DNA from: Hemileia vastatrix
Taxonomy: Eukaryota; Basidiomycota; Pucciniomycetes; Pucciniales; Zaghouaniaceae
Direction: 5' to 3'
DNA: 64,000 nt
Assembly (NCBI GenBank): GCA_030280995.1
Contig: JASXTE010000002.1
Span: forward strand, 23,566,183 to 23,630,182
The translations under genes were made by a program, and so were the position numbers. Positions 34,224 to 47,503 of the stretch are shown piece after piece. The notes beneath the pieces are model-generated. The model had not been told where the DNA came from. It was given only the letters and a program-made list of their open reading frames with translations, and ran no database searches. Positions within the stretch are counted from its first letter, which is position 1. Each line of letters opens with the position of its first letter.

Positions 34224-36652
34224 ATGTCAAGTCTCAGATGTGTTGGACAGTTCTCAATAACGATTGATCAAATTTATATGAATGTAATTTCAAGATTTCA
34301 AAACTCACCAACCCCCACGATTTTACAGTGAGGCCATTTGAATGTTCATATTTTTGGACTATTCGAAGAAAGAAAACCAACCCTTGTCGGTAATCTTTCT
34401 CAAGTGCAGAGTCAGCACATTGGACCACTATTGGGTGACATTGGGTCTGGATCTCACCATTTAAACCAAAGAAGTGCCTTGAATCCTATGAAGCCTTTCT
34501 ATTTTCATGCTTACTTGGTTCCAGCTTTTGGTAATCAGTATCAACTTTGGGGATGCCTCTTTTCTTCAAGTACACTAATCAGTCTTGCTAAAGAAGCATT
34601 TTCTTCTGCTCAAATCAATTTATGTCCGATCCTGAACTACGACTCCACTATCTTTTTTAATATCCCGCATGTAATTTTTGAAGGCTCTTTCCAAATATCT
34701 CAGAGTACTCAAGATTGGAAAGCTGATCAACTTATCCGAGGAATCAAAACAGTTCTCAAAAAAAATCAACTTCAAGCAATAAATTTTATGATTGAAAATG
34801 AAAGAATGTTAAAGGAAAAGTTGGATATCATGTGGAGGCACCAGGACAACCATTGGCTTAGAACTGGATTCAATGACTATAAAGATCAGTTTCCTAACAA
34901 TCAATTAACCCCTGAAGGAAATGGGTCAATACTTGCTGATGATATGGGTTTGGGAAAGACGCTTTCAACTCTTTCTCTTATAAGTGCAACTCAAAGTGAA
35001 GCAAGACAATTCCAGGTATCGGAAAATCAAGAAGGTATTAATCAGAGTTCAGCCACACTGATTATATGTCCCCTGGCAACACTATCAAATTGGATCAATG
35101 AAATAAGTGTGCACTTTGAAGATAATGCGCTTCCTTTCAAGGTTCTTTATGGGAAGGATTGTCAAAATACTAACGTCAATTAGCTACAGGACACTGCTAT
35201 TGTTTTAATGACCTATGAAACAGCTAGCCCAACAATGTCAAAAAATCAAAGCCAAAAAAAGATACCGGTGACTCAAAAGCTCTTTTGGTATAGAGTTGTT
35301 TTAGATGAAGCTCAGTTAGTGCCCATTTCTATATCTAAAACTTAAAACTTAATTTTTATAATCAATTTTTATAAATATTCTTTTAGTTACATTAAAAATC
35401 CTTACTCGCAGAGGGCTCAAACAATATTTGACTTGGAATCCCAACACCTACTATGCTTGACTGGAACTCCACTTCAGAACAGGCCCACTGACCTTCAAAG
35501 TCTCATATTTTTTCTTAGAATCGAAAAGTGGCAAGAAGACTGGTTATGGAAGAATTTCCTTTTTCCAGGTTTGCAAAAAGGAAAGGCTAATTCTATTAAA
35601 TCAATCAATCACTTAATGAAAGTCATAAGCCTACGTAGAACAAAGGATGCAATTTTGTCTCTTCCAAAAAAGATTCAAAGGGGGATATCGGTTCAATTAG
35701 CAGATCCATGGAGGTCTAAACTTGATGTACTTCAAGAAGGATTCACTGAGCGATATGGGCCCTCCAGAAGCACTGACATCCCTTGGGACTCATCTGAGTT
35801 TCTAAGAGAGCTGATGATTTTAAGAAAATTCTGCAACCATCCAATCTACAAAAATCTGGATGAAACTCCAACTTTTGATTTCACCTGGCAGCATTCCGCA
35901 AAGATTTGTCATCTTATAGGCCACTTAAAAAACTTTTTGTCTGGTGAAAGGGGTATAAATTTTCCAAAAGCTGTTATATTCTCCAACTTTGCAGACTTTT
36001 TGCAGATGTAAGTGATTCTATAATGAATTGTTTTACAAAATTTTGTTGGCTTATTAAAAACAATTTTCTAATATTTCAAAATAGAATAAAAATGGCTTTA
36101 GATGACCACAATATTAGGTATACCCAGCTTACGGGTGAACTCAGCAAGACAAAGCGAGACAAAAATATGCATGAATTCCATTTTAATAAAAATTGACAAG
36201 TTTTGGTTGGAACAATTCAGGCTGCAGGAGTGGGTATAGATCTCAGGTGTGCTCAAGATGTATATATAATGGTGAGCTCAATGTCTTTTATTTCATATTA
36301 AGAACAAAAATATTAAATTTTTTATATGTTCAATGTTGAAATAGGAGCCAAATTGGAATCCAGCAGTTGAGCAGCAGGCTGTTGATCTGCTGTATAGAAT
36401 GGGGCAGCAAAATGAAGTAAATGTTTTGAATTATTTTGTACAAGGAAGTATAGAATTCAGCATGTATAAGATTCAAAGGAAAAAAATGGAGCTAACAATG
36501 TAAGCCAAATTTCATTTCTATAAATTTTAATGATAATAGTAATCATTAAAATTATGTTTTTGTTTTCAAGGCTAAGTGTCCCAAACAGTGGAAATGAGGA
36601 GTATGAGTGTGCAAACCTATTATTAAGGGAGTTTGTCAATCACTCACATTAG
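34224..36652 (+). pseudogene. SNF2-family (Rad5/HLTF-like) DNA-dependent ATPase, three in-frame stops
   Basis: SNF2 ATPases translocate on DNA to remodel nucleosomes or nucleoprotein. Five exons are separated by introns 35315-35386, 36008-36084, 36272-36344 and 36500-36570, all 71-77 bp GT-AG and phase-consistent. Motifs in order: Walker A in ILADDMGLGKTLSTLSLI (about 34930); DEAH formed exactly across intron 1; LTGTPLQNRPTDLQSL (35458); ISLRRTKDAILSLPKK; LMILRKFCNHP; then the second lobe with QAAGVGIDL and EPNWNPAVEQQAVDLLYRMG, where the usual Arg finger context DRxxRxGQ has become DLLYRMGQ. No RING finger was found. Stops at 34329 (TGA), 35181 (TAG) and 36194 (TGA) interrupt an otherwise full-length frame of about 710 codons. 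Its end overlaps the end of the convergent gene by 17 bp. Confidence 0.8.
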
Positions 36653-37757
36653 AGGAAGAAAGAATTTCAAGGAGAGCAGGTAAATTTATGTGATTTTGAG
36701 GATTTAAAAGTCTGAGTTGTTGAGGATTTAGAGATGCAAGATATAAGGGAGAATAACAGTCATTCTGCAAACCCCGGGGGACATGAGAAGGATTAAGGTT
36801 AGGGGATAATGTTGAAACCAAACTGATTATTTTGTACAAGGCTAAGTCCTTTAGCACACTTCCAGAGTAGGTTGAAGTATCTCGAATATCAAAGTGTTGT
36901 TGGTCAAGATATTGTGCAACTTTAGAAAAATCTTCAGACCTCCATTGCATTAAGATACGTCTTAACAATCCATCATTATCAATTTCGGTGTCTGAACAAC
37001 ACTTGATGTTTGTGAAAAGGTTGTGATAAGTTTCGCAATGTGGAAGTTGTTTAAGAAGTTTAGTTTGGTTAACTGAATTCTAAGAATCTTTGTTATTTGA
37101 AATAAAGGTCATAAATAAAAGCGGTTGAAAAAAAGGGGATTTTCATACTTTTTTTATTATTCTATATTTATGCTTTCTCACTTTGATTATTTCTTGAGAG
37201 CTATGAGAATCCTTCCCAAGTCTTAATTTATCAGCATGACCTAAAAAACAACGGTGAAGAACTCCTATTTGATTTGAGAAGCTTATTTGAGTTGAGTCAA
37301 TTGGATATGCAATTAAATTATTGGTTTTTAAGGCATTGTCCCAGTGTTTAATGAGAATATTTGCCAAGACCTGGTTCCATTTGTCAAACCAATCTAGGAT
37401 CCAAGCGAAAGTTGATCCTGGGAAACCACACATGCAAAGGTGCTCAATAAAAGATTCACGGAAAATTGGTGGAAACTTTTCCGAAACCGCTGAATTTGAT
37501 TCTGGATGAGGTAGTTCAAAGGCGATGTTGCAAGAATTCATGTCGAATGATGAAAATCTGTCTAATTGCTCTTCAGTAGGGTTTTGTTTCCATCCATTTG
37601 ATTCTGGTGACATATCCAAAAGTGAACGACAAAAATTGTGTATAGATCTACAAAAGTGAGAATTGAATGGAGGCAAAGTCTCATTAAAAATTCTATTAAG
37701 TGTTCGTGTGTTTGTGGGCAGGTTTCCATGAGGAAAGTAAGAGCTACTAGGGTTCAT
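36636..37757 (-). CDS. Unknown 350-residue protein, intact, two exons
   Basis: Exon 1 is 37757-37149 (203 codons) and exon 2 is 37079-36636 (147 codons plus stop), joined in phase 0 across a 69-bp intron (GTATGA...TTCTTAG). No stop interrupts it. Features: Asn/Ser-rich start, FESFIEHLCMCGFPGSTFAW-like aromatic and Cys-rich helix region near residues 105-125 (WILDWFDKWNQVL follows), basic stretch KVRKHKYRIIKK at the exon junction, QWRSEDFSKVAQYLDQQHF around 245, and a Leu/Asn-rich C-terminus. I do not recognise a domain; the size and lack of enzyme motifs fit a DNA-binding or accessory protein. It is convergent with the SNF2 gene and is the one gene in the giant element that I find undamaged. 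Confidence 0.7.
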
Positions 37758-38832
37758 AAAGAATTAGATTAAGAAAGTGTTCAATTAAATTAAACAAAGA
37801 GGAAGGATAAATTGTTGAGCTCCAAAACTTTATGATCAAAGTTGATTTAAGGAGAAATATCACAAAAATTAAGAATAAGAAATATTTCAACTTTATGGCA
37901 TTATAATATGCATAAATTATATTTTTATATGCAATTTGAACTCAAAAGGAATGGTATAAAATGAAGAGAATGATTATGTGATAAAAGAAGACTCATTTGA
38001 GAAATGGATTTTTTTTCTTTTCAAAAAATTCTTCCACAAAAATAATTTGATAAATGTGAGGCTATGTTCATTTTTTGATTACCAAAAAATTATTTTTGGT
38101 CCAATATGATAGTAATACATATTTGATTGAATAATTTTTGTTCAACCTGAATAAATAGACTAGAGTGTCACTTCATCACATTTATGTATGAAAATTTATA
38201 CAAGGTTTCAGCTTTTTTGTAATGCTTTAAGGTTTACACTTTTGACGCATCTATTATTTGAGTATTATTGATTTTTTCTTTATGGAAAATTCTACCTAGT
38301 ACAGACCAATTTTCAAAGTGAAAGAAATATGTTTGTGATTGTTTTTTACAAAATATTAACCTTATTTTTGGGTTTAACTTTGATTTTTGGGGTAATTTTT
38401 TAAATAATTATGTTAAAAATATGGATTACTTTTCTTATAGTCCATAACTAAGAATTTTTATCAAAATCAAATAATTATAGGGTAGTTAGATATAACTCAG
38501 AAGGCATTTGATAGAAAAATAATAAAGATGCTTGTGCGTACAATAGAATTTTTTCTATGATAGAAAATATTCTGATAAACATGCATGCATTGTTTTACAA
38601 ATGCAGAGAGTATACAGAATACAAATAAAGTAGACTGCATAACTTTCAATTAATATATAAATTATCTGATTAAAAATTAAACATTTAAACTTAAATAATT
38701 TCAACACATATTCCATCATATTCTTTTGATAAAAAAATGTAGCTTATATTAGCTAGTGCCTTTCAAAAAAAGGAGTACCTTCAATCGGTAACTTCCAATA
38801 GCTAACTTATTCCTACAATTATCACAATTACA
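37758..38832. other. Divergent intergenic region in the giant element
   Basis: About 1.1 kb of AT-rich DNA between the start of the minus-strand 350-residue gene and the start of the transposase gene; probably a two-way promoter region. No gene or repeat seen. Confidence 0.4.
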
Positions 38833-41800
38833 ATGCCTCCATTTTTTCATATATGTCAATGTCAAGATCTTGGATGTGTCAATAGAAAGTATCAAACTTC
38901 TTCTGGGTCCTTTGAAGTTGGTATGGCTTTCAAAAGCTCTAATTCTTACGCAAAACATCAAGAGGAAAGAAATAGGAAGGCCCAGATGGTAATTTCTTCC
39001 AACAATCCACTTAACATTGGAAGTTCCCGCTCCACAGAAACAGTAAGCTGTATATCTATAGTTCAATGTGAGAATTAAAGTCTTTATGATGTTTCAATGA
39101 TTTATTACATAGGGGCAGTTGCTATTGGGGGCAGAATTATCTTCAACAGTCTCTAGAAACTCAAATCTTGGGGAACGGTATAGTTAAATAATTATGTGGC
39201 AGGCAGCAAAGCTTTCTCTGATTCATCATTTGAGCAAAGAAGGTTGTACTCAATTTTTGGATGAAGAAATTAAGAAGCTCAAACTTCTAGGTGATAGTGG
39301 AATACTGGATTCTGATAGCATTGTCTGCCTGATCCCATGCTCGATAGATACAGTTTTTAGTCTATTAAAGCTCAATCAATCATTTTTCACTAAAACATGC
39401 TTTCCTAAATGCTTTGCTCTTTATGAGTATAACTCTGAATCTCAACCATCTATACTATGTTGCAATCAACCGTTTCTTTCATCATCAAAGCGCTATTTAA
39501 AAACTTTTGGAGCAGGACAAATTGAAGTTAAATGTGATGAAAGGCTGTATTTGATGGAGGAACATCAAGAACATGTAAAATACTTATCTCTTAAAAAATT
39601 TCATCACCATTATTTTATCGACTGGCTTAAGGAAAAGATCAAACTGTTCAAATTTGAGCTTCTGATTGAGAAGAAAACCCCTGTGGCAGAACATGTAGAG
39701 TGTGATTTGATGAAGGATGTTTGTGATGGTTCAATTTGGGAAAACTTTCCCATTACCACTTCTGCTCTGGATAGCAATGATGATGAATATACGATAAATT
39801 CAGGCAAATTAATGTTTACTTTATATGTCGACTGGTTTAGGCCTGGTGGCAATAGGATTGGAGGTCATCAGAAGTCTGTAGGAAATATTATGATGGTGTG
39901 TATGAACCTACCTCAAGAAGATAGATACAAAATGGAAAATCTTTTTTTGTATGCTATTATACCTGGACCAACAGAACCCACAAGTGAACAGCTTAATCAC
40001 CTTCTAAAACCACTTGTTAATGATCTACAAACTCTATGGGATGGTATATTGATTGAAAAGACACATCTTTATTCACGAGGCCGGAAAGTAAGAGTTGCAT
40101 TGTTCTCTTTGATAGGTGACATTCCTGCAATATGAAAATTGGCTGGCTTTTCGAGTCACTCTGCAAAAATGTTCTTCTCTTTCTGTAATATCTCTAAAGA
40201 TGAAATTAGTGAAAAGAATGTAGGAAATTTTTCCTTACGGAATCATGAGGATCATATGTGCTGGGAAACAAAGTGGAAAAATTCTAAGTCACATTGGGAG
40301 CGTGTATCAATTGTTCAGAATCATGGGGTACGATGGAGTGAGCTGAATAACCTTGAATATTGGCGTCCAACTGAATATTGCTCAATTGATGTTATGCATT
40401 CACATATGCTTGGCAACCTAAAAGATCACAGTCTAAGCTATTTTCAAATCCAAAATGCAGCAAAAGATCTAGAAAGAAATCTGGAAAAGGATAAAAATTG
40501 GCATTTAAGAGAAGAAGATGACGATTTCTTTTCTGATACTTCACTGCAAAAACATTCGAAAAAACGTAGAAGTAGCTTAAGCACCACAAATAATGATGAT
40601 GATGATGATACAGGGCACACGAGACAGCACAAGCGGCAAAGATGTATGAGTTCAAGACAGTCATCAAGTCATCATGGACTAGATAATGAAGGATTGGGAA
40701 CAAATCGATCAAGAAGCCAGAGTAGGTCATCCAGCTCCAAATTTATTCCTCCATATAGCGATTTGGCCTCAATACAGTCTCACAGCAGTGACAGTAGGAA
40801 TTCATAGTATAACTTAAGGCAAAGGAGCATTAGCATATCACAGAGTGAAGGATCTCACTCATCAAATGAGACAGCTAGAGATGAAGAAAATAAAAGGAAA
40901 GGTAAGGAGAAAGAAAATGAAGGTGGTAGTAATCCACAAATCACGGTAGAAGAGCTAAAGGTTGTATGGAAGATGATTGATCAAGTAAGAAGACCTTCCT
41001 GGCTAACACAAGTTCCAAAATCAGTAGGATCTAAAAAGGCAGGATCCCTCAAGGCAGCAGAATGGCACATGCTATATACTCTCTACTTCCCTTTGTCACT
41101 TATACCCCTTTGGTTTGAAAAATTTAAAGAATCTGAATCTTCAGCTTCCTCAGCTGAAAAACCAAGAGAATAGTATCTTCTCAAGTCACTTGTAACATTA
41201 TGCTCAATCACCAATTTTTTGACATTAAAAAATATACAGACTAATGAGCTTAAAGATCTAGATCAATTTCTGTTAGAGTATCGTGAGTGCCTGGAAGAGG
41301 GTTGGAAGAATATTAATGCAAAGCCAAATCTGCATATCACTCAACATTATCCTGAAATGATAAAGCGTCTTGGTCCACCATCAGGTACAGCTACTTGGTC
41401 TGGAGAGCAGGTGAATCATATATTATCTGAAAATCCAAACAATCACCATCCACGTATTTAATGTTTGTAAGCAATGATTTAAAAACTCAGCTGTGCTAAT
41501 TTATTAATATTTACCACAGGAGAGATACCGCTAACAATGCTCAAACATTAATATCAGAAGTATAGGGTATTAGATCTTGGTGAAGCTGAAGATAATGATC
41601 AATGTGAGACTAAAAAAATCAATATTGATCTCGATAAACAAAACAAATGGATCCATCTAAGTATGGCATTATTTACTAAATGGGTAAGGGCACAAATGAG
41701 AAAAGAAACTTCAAGACAGGATTTGACACCATCGGAGAAAAGTGAGGATTGGGTAGTTAAAAATGTAGCAAGCATATTGATACATGGAAAGAGGTTTACT

Positions 41801-42223
41801 AGTTACCATCGACACATTACTAATTCAACAATTGAATTCTACTATGGAAAAGATAGCCAGTTTGGGCAAATTGATGATCTTTTCAGGTCAAAGGAAGAGA
41901 ATGATCAAATATATTTAATAGTAAGTCCTTTCAAAGAGCTCCGTCCAGAAGAAACATCAAAGGATCCCTATGAGCTTTTCCCACAAGTGCATTGTCGGTT
42001 AGTAAGAGTAGCCAAAGTAACTCAAATTGTGATTAAGAAAGATGCAATAATTGGACATGCAGCTACTGTCGAGCACAAAAAAGGAATATTTGGAATCAAA
42101 GACGAGGTTTTCACTGCCATTGGACTGCAGACTGTAGTGAGTGAAAAAATTAATCAAATTTATTTTCTGTTGACTAACATCTTTGTGTTAATTTGGGATT
42201 CGGGAAATTTGTTGGATTGGTGA
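38833..42223 (+). pseudogene. Plavaka-type (CACTA superfamily) transposase, multiple in-frame stops
   Basis: Exon 1 (38833-39042) encodes an N-terminal zinc-finger-like unit (ICQCQDLGCVNRKY with a later His). Intron 39043-39112 (70 bp) joins in phase 0 to a long exon to 41461; a further intron of about 60 bp ends at CACAG (41519) and the last exon reaches 42223. The core matches basidiomycete Plavaka transposases: LYVDWFRPGGNRIGGHQKS with the first catalytic Asp, MVCMNLPQEDRYKMENLF, IIPGPTEPTSEQLNHLLKPL, VRVALFSLIGDIPAI, KLAGFSSHS and SFCNISKDE, then a Ser-rich hydrophilic insert and a C-terminal region with HITQHYPEMIKRLGPPSG. One frame is kept throughout, with stops at about 39185 (TAA), 40133 (TGA), 40805 (TAG), 41171 (TAG) and 41549 (TAA). 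This would be the enzyme that moved the whole element; this copy is inactive. Confidence 0.85.
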
Positions 42224-42640
42224 TTTTTGTAAATGGTGAAAGAAATAATTCAATGCTCGATTAAAAAATGCAATGCATCCAACTTATCTTATCATAAATC
42301 AGTGAACAATTACTTTGGTTGCTTTTATTGCGAGAAAACCCATGCTTTCAATGAGTCATTTTTATCTTAAATTTAAGAATGAAAGAAAGAAAATCTTGAT
42401 AATGAGAAATATGATAAAATTTTTACTTAATGAATGATCTTCTTGCTCATTCATCTACTATAAATAGTTTGACCTTCCAACTTTAGCTGATAGCTATATA
42501 TTATTCACTTTATTTTTTGACAAGAGAAAATACACGTTAACAAGACTATATACATAGTATCTTTTTTTACTTTAGCTTTGATAGGTATAAATTTTAACAA
42601 CTGATTATTTTTATTTTATTTTATTTTATTACAGTTCATT
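42224..42640. other. Spacer between transposase and Pro/Asn-rich gene
   Basis: About 400 AT-rich bases with a TTTTATTTTATTTTATTACAG run just before the next start codon. No gene seen. Confidence 0.4.
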
Positions 42641-44317
42641 ATGGATGATAATTTTGAAGGGATGTCTGTTGACCCAACTGATTCTGATTTTTTTCCACCT
42701 CAACATACTAATACTGGAAATACTCCACCACCACCCGCTGCTGATCCACCTCCAGATGAATCTCAATCTGTACCGCCTAATCCTAACCCAACAACTAATC
42801 CCAATCCAGGCCAAGAGTCTCATTCAGAACCGAGAAATTTTAATCCAAATCATCCTTCTGCTCCTGAAAGTGATGATCAGCAAGCTGATCAGCTAGGAAG
42901 AGATTGGGCTAGTGAAGTATTGAGGGAATTTTTCGGAGACCAATCATCATCTGCTCAGCCTAACCAAGGAGCAAGCACAAGTGGAGCTGGTAAGTCAAAT
43001 TTGTAGTGTATTCTTTTATTGAAAAATAACCAATTTAATTAACTTATTTGAATTTTTAGTGAATCCCTCAATCATTATGGGTATCAGTGATTACCACAGA
43101 CTCAATTCAGCAGAGTCTCATGAACGAGAACGGGGGTTAAGGGCTGTAAGAGGCTTAGTTAGAAGGAATGATGTTCCCAGGAGCTTGGACAGTCTAAATA
43201 GAAATATTTACCACTTTCTGAAGTATTGTCTTGGGGGACCAACACAAATATCAAAATATCCTGCAAGCCCAACACCTTTGGAGATTTAAAATTGGAAAGC
43301 TTGGAGCCAATTCAAACTAAAAACCATTCAAACTGTCCTAACCCAAGTCCAATCTTCTAACTGTGCCAATTCTGCAGCTGATCGACAATTTCTGATAACC
43401 AATTCTATAGTCTTCTTGCGATCCAAAATTCGACTACCCAAATTTTTTCCAGCACCTGAGCCTCGAGGACTAAAAGGAGGAGCACTGATCCAACTTTCTG
43501 TCAAACAAAACTTAGAGCGTGAATTGCAAGAAAAAGGTTTTCGGAAATTCGCTTTGATTGGACTTGCCGTGATTTTTTGGAATCAACTTGGAATCAAGTC
43601 ACGGGAAGCATAGTATGCAACCACTGTACCAGGTGGCTCACCACCTTGAATACAATCGATCAGTCAAAGCTTCAGTTCACTCAATGTGTTATGGAGAAAT
43701 GGGTAGTTAATAAGGGGAAGGAGATGATAAGGTTGTTTGGGCAAGAAGAGGAAAGGGTAGCAAGAGAAAAGATTGAAAAGAGGGCAAGGGCACAAGTAAA
43801 ACGTTATCGGACCAAGGTAAGTTTTTTATTTTACTTTGCTTTTTGTTATTATGAAGCTGATTTAGTTGGAATTCAGATTGCTAGTGCACGCTACAAGTTA
43901 GCAAGAGATCTCTGCAGTGATGTGCCAGGTTTTGTTGTGCTTTTTCATGATACTAGGTGCATCTCTGATATCGAGGAAGGCCCAGCACCAGCCCCAACTG
44001 CACCTATCCGAGCTATTCCTGGATTGCGAAATCCTGAACTCAATGATTTGTTTAAAAAAATGGATAAGATGACAAAGGACTTAGCCCATACACCAGCTCA
44101 AAGAAAATCAGCATTAAAAAAATATTCACGGTCATCAGAAAGGACAGTTGCACAAAATGGTATATTCAATGTTCCCAAATACCTCCCCAAAAATTGCTAT
44201 TCAGCAAAATTTTTGCAAGGATTATCTGTGAATGAACGTGAGTCACTTGGGGTTGGAGCTGATATTGATCTGCTAAAGATTCGGGAATCAATTAATAGAG
44301 CATCAACATCATCATAA
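42641..44317 (+). pseudogene. Unknown element protein, Pro/Asn-rich N-terminus
   Basis: Exon 1 (42641-42989) encodes an acidic then Pro/Asn-rich disordered region (TTNPNPGQESHSEP). Intron 42990-43059 joins in phase to a helical region with ERGLRAVRGLVRRNDVPRSL. A TAA at about 43287 and a +1 frame change near 43550 interrupt the frame, after which it continues through VTGSIVCNHCTRW and a basic coiled region (EERVAREKIEKRARAQVKRY). A 60-bp intron (43817-43876) keeps phase into the C-terminal part with YKLARDLCSDVPGFVVLFHD and ends at 44317. I recognise no enzyme. The CxxC and basic helix suggest nucleic-acid binding, weakly. Same strand and close spacing as the transposase suggest linked expression. 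Confidence 0.5.
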
Positions 44318-44529
44318 CTTAGGTATAACAGTGATCTTCTGTGTAATATAGCTATCTTATATTGAATTTTATGTATTCTGTTTTTTTTTCAAAGCAGCTT
44401 GGTAAATGTTATGAAGTAATATTGAGAGAGAGTAACATTTTATTTAAGAAAAACAAATAATGTATGAGATATAAAAATGTATTTTCAACAAATTGATGGT
44501 CCATACCTCTTTATGTCACATTTATGTAT
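44318..44529. other. Spacer before palindrome array
   Basis: 3' flank of the preceding gene; AT-rich, nothing else seen. Confidence 0.35.
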
Positions 44530-46475
44530 CCATATTAATTTCAATCGAATTTAATGTTGACCAATACATAGTGAATACACGTTATGCCACTTATACTTGC
44601 CAGGCATAGCTACCATTAAATATGCCAGTATCAAAAATTAATTTCAATCGAAATTAATGAGCATGATAATCATGAATTTTTGGAGTCAACTGCTTATTTT
44701 TATGCATGGTGCCTTGCCAACATTAATTTCGATCGAAATTACTTTTGATACTGGCATATTGCATTGTGTCTATTCCTGGAAAGTGTAAGTGGCATAGTGT
44801 GTATTCATTACGTATTGGTCAACATTAATTTCAATAGAATTTAATATTGACATTTGCATATTGAACCCAAACCAGCAAACAACCCAAAAAATTCTTCATA
44901 AAACCGCTCATTAATTTCGATCAAAATTAGTGTTGACCATATACATATTGAATGGTAGTTATATCTGGTGTGTGTAAGTTGTAAAGCTTGTGTTCAATGT
45001 TTATTGGTCAACATTAATTTTGATTGAAATTAATATTAATGTGTAAATGATATATACATGCTCAATATGCATTGTAATGTGTTTACTTAAGAGTAGAGGG
45101 CCCTACTTTTCATCTTACAGAAAAATGCTTGGTGGCATGTCAAATTCAATTTTTATTAAAATTAATGTTGACATGTTACCATGCATAACAGTAAGCAACT
45201 GACTGCATAAATTGATGATAATCATGAACCTTAATTTCGATCGAAATTAATGTTGCCAAGTGCAGATTGAAAAAAAGCTATGCCACTTACACTAGCCAGG
45301 CATATTTACTATTTATTATGTATTGGTCAACATTAATTTTTATAGAAATTAATATGGATATGTAAATTTTATATTTAACCTCAACATGTATAGTAAATTT
45401 CAATACTTAAAAATACTTGCTGTCCTTTACATGTCATGCCAAAAAGCATTATATCACTTCAACATTAATTTTGATCAAAATTAATGTTGGCATGCCATTA
45501 TGCATTGAAACAACTAACTGACTGAAAAAGTTCATCATCAAAATGCTCATTAATTTTGATCAAAATTAATGTTGACCAATACATATTGAATATAAGTAAT
45601 CTCCGCTTGCTCAGACCAGATATAACTACCATTCAATATGTATATGGTCAACCTTAATTTCAATCAAAATTAATGGGCAATTTTATGAAGAATCTTTTGG
45701 GTTGTTTGCTGGCTTGGGTTCAATATGCAAATGTCAATATTAAATTTGATCGAAATTAATGTTGACCAATACATAATGAATACACACTATGCCACTTACA
45801 CTTTCCAGGAATAGCTACATGCAATATGCCAGTATCAAAAGTAATTTCGATCGAAATTAATGTTGGCAAGGCACCATGCATAAAAATAAGCAGTTGACTC
45901 CAGAAATTCATGATTATCATGCTCATTAATTTCGATTGAAATTAATTTTTGATACTGGCATATTTAATGGTAGCTATGCCTGGCAAGTGTAAGTGGCATA
46001 GCATGTATTCATTATGTATTAGTCAACATTAATTTTGATCGAACTTAATATGGACATGGACTATGCATAAAATTCCTATAAGTATAGGTAAGCTAAGCAG
46101 TTAGCTTAACTGGTTTGATCAAGTACACCATATAAAAATTGATGTTTTAATGCCTTGGTTAATTTCGATTGAAATTAATTTTAAGCCATGCATGTTGAAT
46201 TTTATCTATGTCTGTGTAGTCCATGTGAAATGGCTTGTATACAATATGCAGGGGTCTACATTAATTTCGATCGAAATTATGAGGTCCATTGCCTCATAAA
46301 TTTGGTGGCTTCTGTCAGGGTTTCATGCATGGTGCCATATGATACTTGTTGATTCCTATCAAAATTAATTTCAACACAAATATATTGAATACAAACCATG
46401 GCACTTACAGTACTTGGTCATAGCTAAAATTCAATATTCCAGTCTCAAAATTAATTTCGATAGAAATTAGTCAGG
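44530..46475. repeat. Array of about 20 palindromes, core TTAATTTCGATCGAAATTAA
   Basis: Copies or close variants start near 44533, 44636, 44723, 44823, 44909, 45011, 45149, 45230, 45330, 45462, 45549, 45653, 45738, 45841, 45924, 46026, 46160, 46260, 46360 (weak) and 46450, mostly 80-130 bp apart. Exact cores are at about 44723, 45230, 45841 and 46260; others substitute within the palindrome, several symmetrically (TTTTGATCAAAA). The spacers are related to each other, and the part 44530-46040 is itself one imperfect palindrome centred near 45290 (for example TGCCAGTATCAAAA near 44620 and its complement near 45950). TGTTGACCAATACATA-type blocks recur beside the cores. No coding region. It looks like an array of binding sites for a dimeric protein, or a replication or centromere-like platform. 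Confidence 0.85.
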
Positions 46476-47503
46476 CTCCATGAAGTTTATCAATAGTGTA
46501 TGAGTTAAGTTTCAAGTCATATGTTTCATCATTTTCTTGCACCCATTTCTAGGTTATCTCAACAATTTTTTTCAAGTTTTATTATATTAATCAAAACTGT
46601 GGTAAGTTGTGAAAAATTAACTAATCCAAATCTCAAATTGAATATTATTATTTTAATAATTTTGAATGTTGCTTAAGGTATTTCATTGGGTGATTCATAA
46701 TAATATTTTATCAACTTAGTAGTCCTATAACTTTTGAAAAGTAACAATATTGGTATAGTTAGGGACAACAATGCAATATCTTGTGCAGACTAAGATATAT
46801 TGTAAAATAAAACTATTCAATTTTTTTTTCCCTTAGTTGTATCCAAGTTTATCAATGGTTTGGTCACGGTGCCCACACCCTAGCCTGACACTCCTCCTGT
46901 CACTTAAAAAACAAATTCTTATCTTAAATTTTAATGTTACCAATTTTATATTTATAATTCATTTCTTGTTTGATGAGGCATATCAGTATATATGTGAATC
47001 TCGCATTGTCATCTGAAAGTAAATTTAACAAATATTCATAAAGGATTATCCTTTTTTTCATATAATATACTAATTAAGTGTATCTCCACTGTTTAGGAGT
47101 AAACTCTAATTTAAAAAATTTTGTATTTACCCGTGGCAATTTGCATATGGGATATACATTTGTTATTATTTGTTTTTCACACTAAAAGTCACCAAAGAAT
47201 TACTAGTATTTTCTGTTAGCTACATCAAATTTTGCTTCAATATAAACAGATTGTGATTTAGCATGTTACTCAGTTTACCCCACTATGAATAATACATTTT
47301 AAAAAAAGCTCAAATAATATAAAATCCCCCTCTTTATGTTTTCTTTTTCTTTCATCCTCACTTTAATTTTAATCTTATTCAATTTTTTATCCTATTAAAT
47401 TATCAACTTCAATTTTCTAGAATAGAGTTTCTTATAATTATTCATCATATTATATCATAATTTTTTGATATCGAATACTTTTTTTTAATATTCATTAATC
47501 AAT
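46476..47503. other. Upstream region of the SIM-containing gene
   Basis: About 1 kb, AT-rich. A CCTAGCCTGACA at 46882-46893 resembles an LTR end but no partner or duplication is found. No gene seen. Confidence 0.4.

Noticed and set aside
44530..46475. CRISPR-like array
   Set aside because: The repeats are palindromic with related, inverted spacers, in eukaryotic DNA; no cas genes.
46317..46893. Possible solo LTR (TGTCAGGG ... CCTAGCCTGACA)
   Set aside because: The 5-bp flanks do not match and the left end lies in the palindrome array; probably chance.
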